Source: Notolepis coatsorum
Lineage: Eukaryota > Chordata > Actinopteri > Aulopiformes > Paralepididae
NCBI GenBank assembly: GCA_963971535.1
Contig: OZ020594.1
Coordinates: 118,579,127 to 118,643,126, forward strand
DNA: 64,000 bases
Reading direction: 5' to 3'
The position numbers and the translations under genes were made by a program. The notes beneath the pieces were generated by a model. It ran no database searches, had not been told where the DNA came from, and worked only from the letters and a program-made list of their open reading frames with translations. The first letter of the stretch is position 1. The number at the start of each line of letters is the position of its first letter. Below are positions 10,004 to 20,274 of this stretch, in pieces.

Positions 10004-10906
10004 TTAACACTTTGAGTGCCAGCCACGAGAAATCTCGTTATTTAATCGTTGTTTTTTTTATTATCGATTTCCATAAATGTTTCATCAATCTAGCCTCACG
10101 TTACCAGTGGGGATCTATCTGAGCTCGAACAGGGAAAATACCGCCCCCTATCGTCTCTCCGGATGGTATTGCACCCATTGGATTGGACTGAATGAAATGG
10201 ATGGGAAAAAAAGAGTCCGGAATCCACATTTTACTTGTCAGGCATGTAACCGGAGACGATCCCATTCATTGCCGAGCCGCAGAACAGCGTGGAATATGTG
10301 TTTCCAGTACCCAGCATTGGATCACTAAACGCGATCGATATTTGGAATAGCGATCAGGAATTGGAATAATCTTTTTGGAGAACATCTGATCTGAGGTAAG
10401 GAATCTATTTTACCAGTCTTGGGATAATCAAGAGTTTTTTTCACCTATATCTCAGCATGTCCCATATGTGTGTGTGAGAGTGTGTGCGCTGATCAGGAAA
10501 TAAGAGAATCGATTTTTCAGCCCGCTTCTCTAGCGTGCATAAGTACACACATATACTATCGATAATCTAGCGTTTATTTGAAAACTATTCATAAATAGGC
10601 CGAAAAATGACCGTGTTTTGTGTATTCCAGTAAAGCGTGATTCCTGCAGAATCTTATTTTCTTTTAATTAAAAAAAAAATATTAAACAAGCGTTTTTCAA
10701 AATGGTATAAAACGGAAATGTAACGAAAACAATCCGTTTTGACAATGTTGACTGCAAACAAGTTATTGATAAGCGACAGGCGTATTAGACAGGCATAATT
10801 TAAGATATAGTTTATGCATTCGCAAATGTGCTCGCCCTCCCATTGACTACAGCGTTGGCACTCAAGCGCTAAATCGTGCGCCCCCTGCTGGCACTCAAAG
10901 TGTTAA
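10004..10906. mobile_element. TTAA-element (piggyBac-like MITE), complete
   Basis: TTAA at both ends (10004-10007 and 10903-10906) and terminal inverted repeats cactttgagtgccagc and gctggcactcaaagtg define the element. It has the same interior motifs as 28457-29233 (ccccctatcgtct, tggaataatctttttgga). There is no transposase. A TTAA target with short terminal repeats is typical of piggyBac, and Kolobok is possible. Confidence 0.85.
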
Positions 10907-11309
10907 GAACTATACAATTAACATTTCTTTCTGGTAAAATAAACTGATTTCCTCAATTATAATTTCCAGTGATAATTGAATACCAATCCCATGTCAATAT
11001 CGCAACCTTACCTCTATTCCTTATACTTTTTTATTATTTTAATAAACTAACCTCCACTGTCTTATACTATCATGCACTCTTCCTACTATACTATATGTCT
11101 ACTACTAATATGTCTTTACTACTATGCACTCATCACTACTATGGACTTCCGGTCAGCTATAGAATGGAGTAAGTCGCATGTGACACAGCTGCTCACCCGT
11201 TATTTTTTTTCCGTTTTAAAAACATATTTATAGACCACCAATGCGTTTAAAACTTGACGCATATATCAACTGAGATTATCAACTAACTATATTGACTGAA
11301 AGATTCGAG

Positions 11310-12296
11310 ATGCCAACAACAAGGAAAGATCATAAAACGCTTCCAAAACCAAGCGCAGAAGACCCCCCTATGGCCGCGGGACACGTTCGCAAAATCGCAG
11401 AGGATATTGACGGGATGTCCACCCCAAGTTCAACCCCTATAATCACCTCCTCAGACTCGGAATATATCATCCGGGAAATGAAAAATGAAATGAAAAAAAT
11501 GGAGAAGTCAATAACCGAAACAATAACCGAAAAAGTAGATGCTATCAAAGAATCTATCGAAGGCAAAATAGAAGCGCTAAGGGTGGATGCCGAGGCACAT
11601 ATTAAGCGCACCGTGGCACTGGAAATTGGCTTGGAAGCACACCAACAAAATTTCGATCGCATCTACAATGAAGTAGAGGTTAACAAAGTTAACCTAACTG
11701 CTGAGATGAAGGGGAACTACAATGAAATCAAGACGGAGCTCAGCGAAATAACGTTGGAGCTCACGCGAATCAATAAAGAACAGAAAGCCAAAATATTCGA
11801 GATGGAATATCAAAAACGCAAGCTGAATATTCGTATTGTCGGTCTGGACGAATCAGTGAGATGTGAAAACCCTGAAGAGTTTGCCACAGAATTACAGAAA
11901 ATCTTGGGAACAGGAATCCTTCCTAAAATACCGGAGGTGGATCAGTGCTTCAGATTGGGACCCCGCTCCATTGGCAATAACGCTAAGCCCAGAGTGATAT
12001 TAGTTATACTGCGCCAAGTCAGAATAAAAGAAATGATTATGCGTGAAACTCGCAGGATGAAAGGCAATCTGAAATACATGGAGGTACCAATACACTGCTT
12101 TGAAGATTATTGTCGTGAGGTAGTGGAACTGCGTGCCAAGTTCAAGACGGTGATGTCTCAACTATACCTGGGGAAATACAGACCCCTACTAATATACCCT
12201 GCAATACTTCGCATCGTCGACAAACAAGGAGCAAAGGTTCTCCTCAACTCGCCTGAAGATGCAGCCAAATTCCTGTCTGAACAACACGCAGAATAG
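11310..12296 (+). CDS. L1 ORF1 protein (Transposase_22 family)
   Basis: This encodes the RNA-binding chaperone of an L1 retrotransposon, which coats L1 RNA as trimers. From the ATG at 11310 it is 328 aa, close to the usual ORF1p length. A charged coiled coil fills about residues 55-175 (EMKNEMKKMEKSITETI, many ELxxI heptads). The RRM begins at KLNIRIVGLDES and the C-terminal domain includes CFRLGPRS and KPRVILVILRQ, ending near LLNSPEDAAKF. The frame is intact, unlike the other coding regions here, but ORF2 is absent, so it can only act in trans. Known from family, not tested: single-strand nucleic acid binding. Confidence 0.85.
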   Translation: MPTTRKDHKTLPKPSAEDPPMAAGHVRKIAEDIDGMSTPSSTPIITSSDSEYIIREMKNEMKKMEKSITETITEKVDAIKESIEGKIEALRVDAEAHIKRTVALEIGLEAHQQNFDRIYNEVEVNKVNLTAEMKGNYNEIKTELSEITLELTRINKEQKAKIFEMEYQKRKLNIRIVGLDESVRCENPEEFATELQKILGTGILPKIPEVDQCFRLGPRSIGNNAKPRVILVILRQVRIKEMIMRETRRMKGNLKYMEVPIHCFEDYCREVVELRAKFKTVMSQLYLGKYRPLLIYPAILRIVDKQGAKVLLNSPEDAAKFLSEQHAE

Positions 12297-13303
12297 TGTA
12301 TAAATGGCCTTTTAAATCTCAGTTATGCAAGGTCACCATATAGTACAACCTTTAATAACGAGGATTTGGGACAGAGAGACCTACGTGCTCAGAGTTTTTG
12401 AATGCTTTCCCCGACGTGTTTATATTATTGCGGACATATTGGATTTAAGATTGGATCACTCCAGAACATACTGGAACATTCAGACAATGTAAAAATGACA
12501 TATTGGAATAATCTAGAACATCGAAGCATTCTTTGATATATGGAGCATTCTGGAATATCAGCAATACGTGGTCATTCACTCTACCAGAAGCCCCTCGGGG
12601 GAATAATCAACAGCTATCTAGATGCAGAACCACAGAGCCATCATAGCCGGCCGGCTGAAAGATCACTCTACACAACGATCATCGCCCACCCCGGTCAGGG
12701 GAAATGCTGCATATACGTATTTAAAAACTGTTTTTTATTAATGGGAAATAATTTCACTACTTCTCCAATTTATACTTTAGATGTTTAAGCATAGCAATGC
12801 TCTTTTAAGATCTAAGTTAATGTTCTCTTCCTTTTACTTGTTTTTTTTTCTTTTTCATCCGCTCTCTCTGATTTATTGAGGCTCTCTCTTCAGTTCAATA
12901 CCTTCATATTATTCATGGGTTACTATAAATTACACAAGTTCATATAAAATGTAAGTGATTAGGGCATGACAATTGAAGCTTATTTTTGGTCTTTATTTTT
13001 AGTTTATCATTTAAATTTTTATTTATTTATTTTTTACGGGTAAGTGGCCAAGCCACAGTCGACATTCTACTTATGGTCGAATTTAGAGTGTTAGATCCTA
13101 TGGTATACATAGGAATGTTAAGGATAATTGGATCATTCTGGGATATCCGGTGGTGCAAGGGAGGGAGTCATACGCAAAGGTTGTGTTCATGGAACACAAT
13201 CCTGTACGACTCTCGGTGGGAGGGAAGGGTAGGGGATTTTTATTTGTATATATGTATGTTTTTAAGCTCGGCTCTCAACGGGACCTCACTAGTGGGATGT
13301 ATA
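12297..13303. other. L1 inter-ORF or 3'-truncated sequence
   Basis: There is no long open frame. It is AT-rich, with T-runs near 12840 and 13005-13035. The final segment (13040-13303) is G-rich and ends at the L2 junction. I read it as sequence between L1 ORF1 and a lost ORF2. Confidence 0.4.
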
Positions 13304-13304
13304 T

Positions 13305-14406
13305 TATAGTGAGAAGAGTAATGGACCAAGGCAGCTTCCTTGTGCAACTCCAAAGCTGCTGTCATGTTCCTCGGATACATTGTCTCCAAGCTTAACATAG
13401 AACCTTCTCCCCTTAATGTATGTTATGAGCCAATTTAGTACATGATCGGAAAAGCCAACCAGTCTTTCAAGACGACTGATCAAGATATTATGGTCAATCG
13501 TATCGAACGCTGCACTAAGGTCCAATAGGACAAGAATTGAGACTTTGCCAGCATCGGAGTTTAGCCTGAGGTTGCTAACTATTTTAGTAAGGGCAGTTTC
13601 AGTGCTGTGATTTGTTCTGAAACCTGATTGTAATTCCTCCATGATGTTATTATCTTTGAGAAAGGAGTTTATTTGTACTGAGACTATCTTTTCTAATATC
13701 TTGCTGATAAATGGAAGGTTCGATATTGGCCTATAGCTTTTTAGTTCGTTTACATCTAAGTTTGTTTTCTTTAGTAGTGGTTTTACTACAGCCGTTTTAA
13801 ATGCATCTGGAAAAGTGCCTGTTTGAAGCGACATATTTATGATTTCAAGGACATGATTTGAGACACTATCGAACACCCGCTTGAGAAATGCTGTTGGTAT
13901 AGGATCGAGGCAGGAGGTGGCGGAATTACACTCAGAGACAATCTTACAGAGGTCAGGTAATGTAATACATGTGAATTTCCCCATAGTTATCTCAGGTGGG
14001 TTTTCACTCACAGCCAGATCTATATCAGAGGTAATGCTTGCTCTAATCAATGATATTTTTTCATTAAAGAAAACCTGCGAACTCTTCACATTTTGTGGCT
14101 GATTGCTGCGGTATATGGGGGGGTGGTATGTTAATCAGCCGGTCGATGGTGGAAAAAAGTACCCTGGAGTTACCCATATTTTCTGAGATCATTTTGGAAA
14201 AATATTCCTTTCTCGCAAGTTGTATTGCCTTATTGTATGCGCCCATGGCGTCTTTGTATAAATTAAAGTGAGCTGTGAGTTTGAATTTCCTCCATTTTCG
14301 CTCGGCTATCCTACATTTTCTCTTGTTATCTTTAACATTGGTTTTATTTAACCATGGAGAGATTCTATCAGTTTTTACCTTTTTAACCTTCAGACAATCA
14401 GTCTCT
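13305..14406 (-). pseudogene. L2 LINE, 5' half (RT N-terminal region)
   Basis: On the minus strand this reads a linker (ISPWLNKTN, KRKCRIAERKWRKF) and RT fingers and palm (SCLDPIPTAFLK, SYRPISNLPFISKILEK, LLDLSAAFDTIDH, VAQGSCLGPLLFSL). It breaks exactly after LFSL. A frame change occurs near 14064-14089. The next residues expected in L2 (YMLPLG) are the first residues of the plus-strand fragment at 7522. The endonuclease is missing upstream of 14406. Confidence 0.9.
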
Positions 14407-14527
14407 CTTTAACATGTAAATTAACTGTAAATCTGGCAAATAAGAGCTTAATTGCTCTGCCACCATCAACCCTCCTGTACCTAGTTGAAGCGTCGGCTAG
14501 TGTTGTGATTCCAGATGCTTTTGTTTT
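14407..14527. other. L2-adjacent sequence
   Basis: About 120 bp on the 5' side of the L2 fragment. It may be degenerate L2 sequence, but no clear motif is left. Confidence 0.4.
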
Positions 14528-14760
14528 GTGGTGGAATTCTCCGACGACGGAGCCCTGCTGTCACACGATTGGCGCATATGTCACATGACGTGCTGTGAAG
14601 ACCCGCCCTACTCTGCCTCTGATTCGCAGACTGTGGATGGGGAATGTGATTGGACCAAAGCAGAGTCACTCACAGACAGAGGGCCAGTCACGCCGCGGGA
14701 CACATTATTGTATTTAACCCTTTCACTGCCACACCACGTCACTCCCAAATAAGAAAAACA
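14528..14760. mobile_element. truncated copy of Harbinger-like element
   Basis: It is nearly identical to 15053-15280 within the element at 14966-15688: shared segments include gattggcgcatatgtcacat and gtgaagacccgccctactc. It lacks both termini. It ends at a TTAA-element left end (ttaaccctttcactgcc, about 14715), which has no right partner. Confidence 0.8.
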
Positions 14761-14825
14761 GCTCAAAATGTATTTTTGACTGTCGAAAACGAAATAAAAT
14801 ACTGCATTCCGCCTGCATTATGAAT

Positions 14826-14965
14826 TTATGATGAGATAGTAACGAAATAGTAACGCACAGCCACTTGGACAAGTAACTGCAATCAGATTACTGGCTTTTA
14901 AAGATTAACGCGTTAGATTACTATTTTCGGGGAAAAGTAATCAGATTACAATAACGTGTTACTTA
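14826..14965. repeat. 'GTAACGCGTTAC' repeat split by the next element
   Basis: It is a GTAATCAGATTAC-type repeat related to 9395-9530. It continues after the inserted element at 15689-15722 (gtaacgcgttactggcatca). Confidence 0.7.
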
Positions 14966-15688
14966 GGCCCCGTTTAGACGAGCGTTTTGTGAACAGAAAC
15001 CGCAAAAGTCATCTTGCGGTTTCACTTTTAATTTTACGTTTAGACGAGCGTTTTGGAGTGGAATTCTCCGTGCAGACGACGCTGTAACGACGGAGACCCG
15101 CTGTCACACGATTGGCGCATATGTCACATGACGTGCTGTGAAGACCCGCCCTACTCTGCCTCTGATTCGCAGACTGTGGATGGGGAATGTGATTGCACCA
15201 AAGCAGAGTCACTCACAGACAGTGGGTCCACTCACGCCGCGGCGGGACAGATTCTTGTGTATTTAACCCTTTCACTGCCACACGACAGCCGGTTGTGTGA
15301 TAGTAAAGGGGTAACCTTCTGTCGTGTGGCAGTGAAAGGGTTAAAAGTACTGCCAATGTAGCCTTCAAGTGATCTCCGTTGATATAGTCAGACATACTTG
15401 CTTTGTTTACGTCTCGGCTACTGGCGCATACCTGCTACCTGTGACGTAAGCAGTACGCGCGACCAGAGCCGTGACAACCCGTTCGTCATCGTTTTAACAG
15501 ATTTATACGTTTTGATAGTTTAGACGAGATCGCAAAGCTTTTGCGTTTCTAGGAATTCCACCCTGGAAGGTAGTCTCACTTTTTTGCGGTTTCACCCCGT
15601 AAAAACGCCGTTTCCGTATAAACGAAAGGCACATCTGCAAAAATATTTTTGCGGATTCACCTGCTAGCGTTTCCGTCTAAACGGGGCC
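14966..15688. mobile_element. PIF/Harbinger-like MITE
   Basis: Terminal inverted repeats (ggccccgtttagacg at the left; cgtctaaacggggcc at the right) are perfect over 15 bp and flanked by a TTA duplication (14963-14965 and 15689-15691). A 3-bp TWA target is the signature of PIF/Harbinger. The interior has several gcgttt-type subterminal motifs and an 82-bp nested palindrome (15263-15344). There is no coding capacity. Confidence 0.85.
15263..15344. mobile_element. 82-bp palindromic TTAA mini-element
   Basis: It starts TTAAccctttcactgcc and ends ggcagtgaaaggg-TTAA. The arms cacacgacag and ctgtcgtgtg leave only a short centre, so almost the whole element folds into a hairpin. It lies inside the Harbinger-like element. 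The truncated sister at 14528-14760 carries the same left end at the same site, so the insertion predates the duplication of the host element. Confidence 0.85.
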
Positions 15689-15935
15689 TTAGTAACGCGT
15701 TACTGGCATCACTGGTGGTGATCAGGGCCCACAGGGAAGCCAAGACGGGTACCAGGACCATAACCTGAGAGGAGAGACGGCTCCTTACATCATCATCACA
15801 ATCACTTGGCATCAGTGACATCTTCTCCAATTCAACAGTCTAAATTAAACCAGACGGTTCATAAGCATCTGAAGGCCCAGTGTTCCAACTTTGGCTGTCT
15901 TGACCTTTAACATTTTTAGATTTGCACTGAACCCT

Positions 15936-16301
15936 TAGGGCTGCAACTAATTAAATATTAAATATTTGGATAGTCAATTAATCTATCGATTATTGAAACG
16001 ATGAATTGATTAGTATAAAAAGAAAAAAGCTAAATTGTATGCAAAGAAAACAATTCCCCATCTTGTACAATGCTCTTTCAAACAACTTGCTAACAAACGT
16101 ACATGTATGCTGTACAAGTGTACATCAAGAGTTGTTTTGTTTTCTTCAACCTGATCAAGTCTCCAGTTTGAAAGGAGCTGAACGGTTTAAATAATAATAA
16201 AGAAAAACATAAAACACAAACTAAGTGTTAACGGAGGTGCATCACATCAACTTGGCAACTATTTTTAATAATCGATTAGTTGATTAGTTGTTGCAGCCCT
16301 A
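15936..16301. mobile_element. hAT-like MITE ('agggctgcaac' family)
   Basis: Ends are tagggctgcaacta and its complement tagttgttgcagccct, followed inwards by aatcgatta motifs. It is flanked by a probable target duplication actgaacc/actgaaca. It is a very common non-autonomous fish family. There is no coding capacity. Confidence 0.8.
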
Positions 16302-17190
16302 CTGAACACATAACATGGATGGGCATTCTGGAAAATGTGGTCAAAGGAACATGCCAAGAAGAGAGACAAGAAGATAGATACCAGTTTCCTCTCTGTGCGT
16401 TCAGTAGAAAGCTATCTGGCTGCACGTTAGCCTAGCTTAGCACAATGAATAGATAGCCTTCGGGAGAGGTGTTAGTTGGACAATACCTAGGCTAACCGGC
16501 ACTGTTCGCTTCCATTTATTGTGCTAAGCTAGGCTAACATGCAGCCAGATAGCGTTCTACTGAACGCAGAGAGGAAACTGGTATCTATCTTCTTGTCTCT
16601 CTCTGGAGAAGACTGTAAACTATTTTGTTTTGTTTTGTTCAACCTGATCAAGTCTCCAGTTTGAAAGGAGCTGAACGGTTTAAATAATAAAAGAAAAACA
16701 TGAAACACAAACTAGGTGTTAACAGGCTTTGCTATGCATCAAATGGCTCCAACAACAGGCCACGGAGGTGCATCCTATCAACTTGGCTATTTTCTTTTAT
16801 AATCGATTAGTTGTTGCAGCCCTACTGAACACATAACACGGATGGGCATTCTGGAAAATGTGGTTAAAAGAACACGCCAACATTTGGGGTAATTAGCTTA
16901 TCATCTTCTCCAGAGAGAGACAAGAAGATAGATGCCAGTTTCCTCTGTGCGTTCAGTAGAAGGCTATCTGGCTGCACGTTAGCCTAGCTTAGCACAATGA
17001 ATGGAAGCGGACATGGCCGGTTAGCCTAGGCATTGTCCAACTAACACCTCTCCCGAAGGCTAATCGGCCATGTCCGCTTCTTCATTGTGCTAAGCTAGGC
17101 TAACGCACAGAGAGAAAACTGGTATCTATCTTGTCTCTCTTTGGAGAAGACGGTAAGCTAATTTCCCAAAATGTTGGCGTGTTCCTTTAA
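16143..17190. repeat. tandem ~494-bp duplication carrying foldback elements
   Basis: The segment starting ttcaacctgatcaagtctcc at 16145 recurs at about 16638, with the same order: right end of the hAT-like MITE, cataacacggatgggcattc, then a foldback element. Each foldback has arms of 75-90 bp around gctaagctaggctaac (first arms about 16361-16449 and 16516-16606; second about 16917-17000 and 17079-17150). Outer ends carry the fish-wide motif ccaacattttgggaaattag or its complement. Copies differ by small indels; one has an extra 35 bp near 16720-16760. Confidence 0.8.
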
Positions 17191-17711
17191 TGAATGTGGG
17201 TTAATGAATATACATGTTTATTACATGGCGTTTTAACATTCGCCGAAATGCTTGATTGTGATTGGTCAATAGCCCCTGACAGCAGTGAATTATTTTTCGA
17301 TAACCACCGGTGATTATTGTTTTTCGCAGCTGGAGCAATCAAGCCCACTGACACACACTGTTTCAGTGCAATCAGACACACCTGCCAGCTGCCGGCGATA
17401 ATAATAATCACTTTATTTGGGCTGACAGAGCCACAGAACAACTGCGTCTGCATTTGATCTCGTCTCATCGATGGTGTAAAATGAATTAGGTATATTGTTA
17501 GTAAGTTAGCCATGTAATAAGCGGGATAATTATTGTCGCAAAATAATTGACCTTCACTGACGTTTAAACAGGGATTAAAGCAAAAAAAAATCTCCTGACT
17601 GAACTTTTTTTCAGGCCAAGTCATATTCTTATTTTAACCTCCACTGTATTTATTTTTAATAGCGTTAGCGTTTTAAGGGAGCCTACTTGTTTCGGTTTCG
17701 TCGATAATCCA
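17191..17711. other. non-coding sequence
   Basis: No gene is seen. The segment ttgtcgcaaaataattgacc (17537) matches, in reverse, 19409-19430, so part of it is a dispersed repeat. The minus-strand frame 17187-17624 has no recognisable domain and is probably chance. Confidence 0.4.
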
Positions 17712-18460
17712 ATGTACAGTTACCCCCCCACCCCACCTACCGAACCCCCCCCCCCCCCCCCCAACCACCTCCAATGTACTGCCCCCCCCCCCTCCACCCA
17801 ACCTCCTCCAATGTACAGTTTCTTCGTCAAATGTATATACTCTTTTTTAGACTCTTATTGTATCACAAACAATACTGTATTTGTAAATCTGGTATGTCAT
17901 AAATGTATAGATGTAGCAGTATTATCTATCTGTATGTCAAGTATGTCATATATGTTATGATGAATTGAAAATGGGGGACCCTGATGTAAACAAGAGGAAA
18001 GTCTTTCTCTGGTCTGCAACTGCAACCCCTTAACAATTGTGTGTATTGAGATGTATTGTATTGTACCGATTCTGCAATATGTTATAACAATCAATCAATA
18101 TTTAACAGATTGCAGAATGGGTACAATACAGTACGGCTCAATACACACAATTGTTAAGGGGTTGCAGACCAGAGAAAGACGTTTGTCTTGTTTACATCAG
18201 GGTCCCCCATTTTCAATTCATAGTGACATTTATGACATACAACATTTATGGCATAGGGACATACATGACATACTACAGGACAGGTATATAGTAATGTTAC
18301 ATTTGTGACATATACGATATGCAAATATACAGTACCGTTACCCATAGATCCTAACAGAGATTATATACATTATGATGGGGAGGAGACTGTACATTAGGGT
18401 GGGTGGGAGAAAAAAAATACATACGGTGGGGTGAGAATATACAGTGGGGAGGAGACCGTC
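17712..18460. repeat. head-to-head pair of the 'TTGTTAAGGGG' repeat
   Basis: Two copies of one repeat face outward from a centre near 18085, giving arms of about 370 bp. Each arm has the order cagaatgggtacaatacagt, attgttaaggggttgcag, catcagggtcccccatttt, short atgacata repeats, then a G-rich or C-rich outer segment. The left arm ends in C-rich DNA including C18 (17745-17762). The right arm ends in the GGTGGGG minisatellite start. Arms are diverged at the outer ends. Confidence 0.8.
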
Positions 18461-19463
18461 TACAGATACACCTGTGTGATGTTGCTACGGAGTTAAGCTA
18501 ATAAAGGATACTCACAACCACAGCAGAGGACGCACATATTTGTACTGTGAAGTAACACGACAATGACAAATGTGTTGTTTCTGTTTTTCTTTTTGACATA
18601 GTTGCGGAACACGGAACAAGTTAACAACTCACCACCGTCTACAGCCCGCGCATCATCATACTGTAGCCTAGCCAGTCTCTTGAAACACTGCCATCTTCAA
18701 ACTTCCATCCTCTCGTAACTTTCTTTTGTTGGGTGGTGCCGCTCATCCTTCTTTTTAGTGGCCGGCTTACTCCTTCCATTATCGTTATTATGCTGACGTT
18801 AGCTAATAACTATGTGTTGGGGATAATGGTTCCGCACGGACCATATTGTTTGTTACATTGCTGTCGGCAAACTCGCTCAGAGTGTCAACATAGTGTTGAC
18901 GTTGAGTTGATGTTAGCTGCTAGCTGGCTACCCAAATCCACAACAGCCAGGCAGCCAACCGTACAAAATACAGTCTCAGCCAATCACATCGATTTGTACA
19001 GTTAGTTAGCTCCACTCCATTGCGAAATAAAAGTTAGCCAGCCAGGACAACCTGTATTAGCAAGCTACAGTTGCTAGGTAGCTAACCGTTAGCCACCCGA
19101 AGAACGGTAGCTAGCTAACGTTAGCCACAGCCGCATACGGGTCTGTGACAAGACAGGTCTGTGAGGGGGAGGGCACTGTGAGCAGCGTGTGTGCGTCAAG
19201 CTCACGTTTGATTGGTTAGAATGGTCAAAATGCCCTACGCATCTACAAATCATATTATACCAGGTAGCCAATTCCGTCAGACTCCAAATCAAATTGACAG
19301 AAAAAAAAATAAATAAATACTGAAATCCGTCTGGAGACGGAACGCTTTAATGCATGCGTTTAAAACACCTCGGCGAGGCGCCTCGGTGTTCTAAACTCCT
19401 TGTCGGTCAATTATTTTGCGACAATGACCTCGTAGCTATACATTAGGGTTGTGTTGTCGGTAC
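18461..19463. other. non-coding; TAACGTTAGC-rich
   Basis: No convincing gene is seen. The section 18790-19130 is dense in gctaacgttagc and tagctagc palindromes, also seen at 5030-5215 and 32620-32690. The section 19140-19200 resembles the right part of the hAT-like element at 4566-5710 (ctgtgagggggagggc). The 19370-19395 segment is a GC palindrome. Confidence 0.5.
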
Positions 19464-19545
19464 CTTTCAGCTCTAAGAGCTGTGAGTCGTTCTCAGACCC
19501 CACAAAGATAGCCACGGGCTGCAGCAGACTGGCAGACTCTGCATC
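19464..19545 (-). other. exon-like 82-bp open frame
   Basis: On the minus strand, ttccctcag (acceptor-like) precedes an 82-bp segment that is open in one frame and rich in host-like residues (LLQPVAIFVGSENDSQLLEL). It is followed by aaag/gtacc (donor-like). The hAT element at 19563 lies 17 bp upstream of the acceptor. The complementary strand also shows a ctttcag acceptor and a short frame with a stop, so direction is not certain. I cannot name the gene. If real, it is the only host coding sequence in this part of the window. Confidence 0.35.
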
Positions 19546-20050
19546 CTGAGGGAACATGACACCAGGGCCGGACTGGCCATCGGGAGCACCGGGAGTTCTC
19601 CCGGTGGCCTGACCTGGACAGATTAAAAAAAAAAAATTATATAATTACATTTTTTTTTTTTTTTATTATTATAATATTTTTTGCCCACAGTCAGGCCACT
19701 GAACTTAGACGCCATTGTTTCTAGTTGCGGCGGTGCGATAGTTAGATAATAGGTGGGTGGGGTGGGGGGAACAACCAGGATTTCACTGTCTGCGACAGAG
19801 TTGGAGTAGTGTCTGACTCTCCCCCTCTCGCGGAGCATTCTCACACACACAAATGGAGCCGTGCTGTGATTGGTGAATGTGATTGGTGGAGGCGGGACCA
19901 GGCCATACAACTGATTGACAGCGGAGACGGCGAATGGAATGGCAGAGATGGCACTCTCACGAGATAAAGCTGGGAACGAGGTTACACTGAGCCAGGTAGT
20001 GAAGTGGGGACTCGGGAGAGAGATAGAGCGAAAGTAACATTGATGTCAAG

Positions 20051-20195
20051 ATGGACAGTGGAAGAAAGAGAAAGGGTGGATCAGAGAGGGAGAAAGCAAA
20101 CAAAAGAAAGGCCCTTGCATCAGGAGATGCTGCTAAATCCGGGAACATTTATCAAATGTTTTCTTGCACCAAGCCCAAAGTCAAGGGACCAGCAG
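20051..20195 (+). pseudogene. hAT transposase N-terminal exon
   Basis: From ATG 20051 a basic peptide (MDSGRKRKGGSEREKANKRK, then IYQMFSCTKPK) is encoded. It is followed by a good splice donor, cag/gttagt, at 20195/20196. Such Lys/Arg-rich leaders ending in a hydrophobic 'F' motif are common at the start of fish hAT transposases (ZMYM/TTF-type). The downstream zinc finger, catalytic core and dimerisation domain are not found in the window. Confidence 0.55.
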
Positions 20196-20232
20196 GTTAG
20201 TCAGTGAGAAAAATAAACACGTGGATGTTAGC

Positions 20233-20269
<37 letters not shown>

Positions 20270-20274
20270 AAGTG

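Larger units (their letters stand above)
10907..13303 (+). mobile_element. L1 LINE, 5' part with ORF1
   Basis: The element carries ORF1 at 11310-12296 and then about 1 kb of inter-ORF-like sequence without a long frame. It stops at 13303 where a minus-strand L2 fragment starts. No ORF2 is present. The left boundary is uncertain; 10907-11290 has no long frame. Confidence 0.6.

Noticed and set aside
7522-14406. Twin-priming as cause of the inverted L2 halves
   Set aside because: Twin priming puts the inverted 5' part directly before the 3' part; here the order is reversed and 4-6 kb of other elements lies between.
14528-15395. Paired similar open frames as duplicated genes
   Set aside because: They lie in a Harbinger-like MITE and its truncated copy; neither has a domain.
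17712-17960. Proline-rich protein (PPTPPTEPPPPPP-like)
   Set aside because: It is the translation of a C-rich repeat end including a C18 run.
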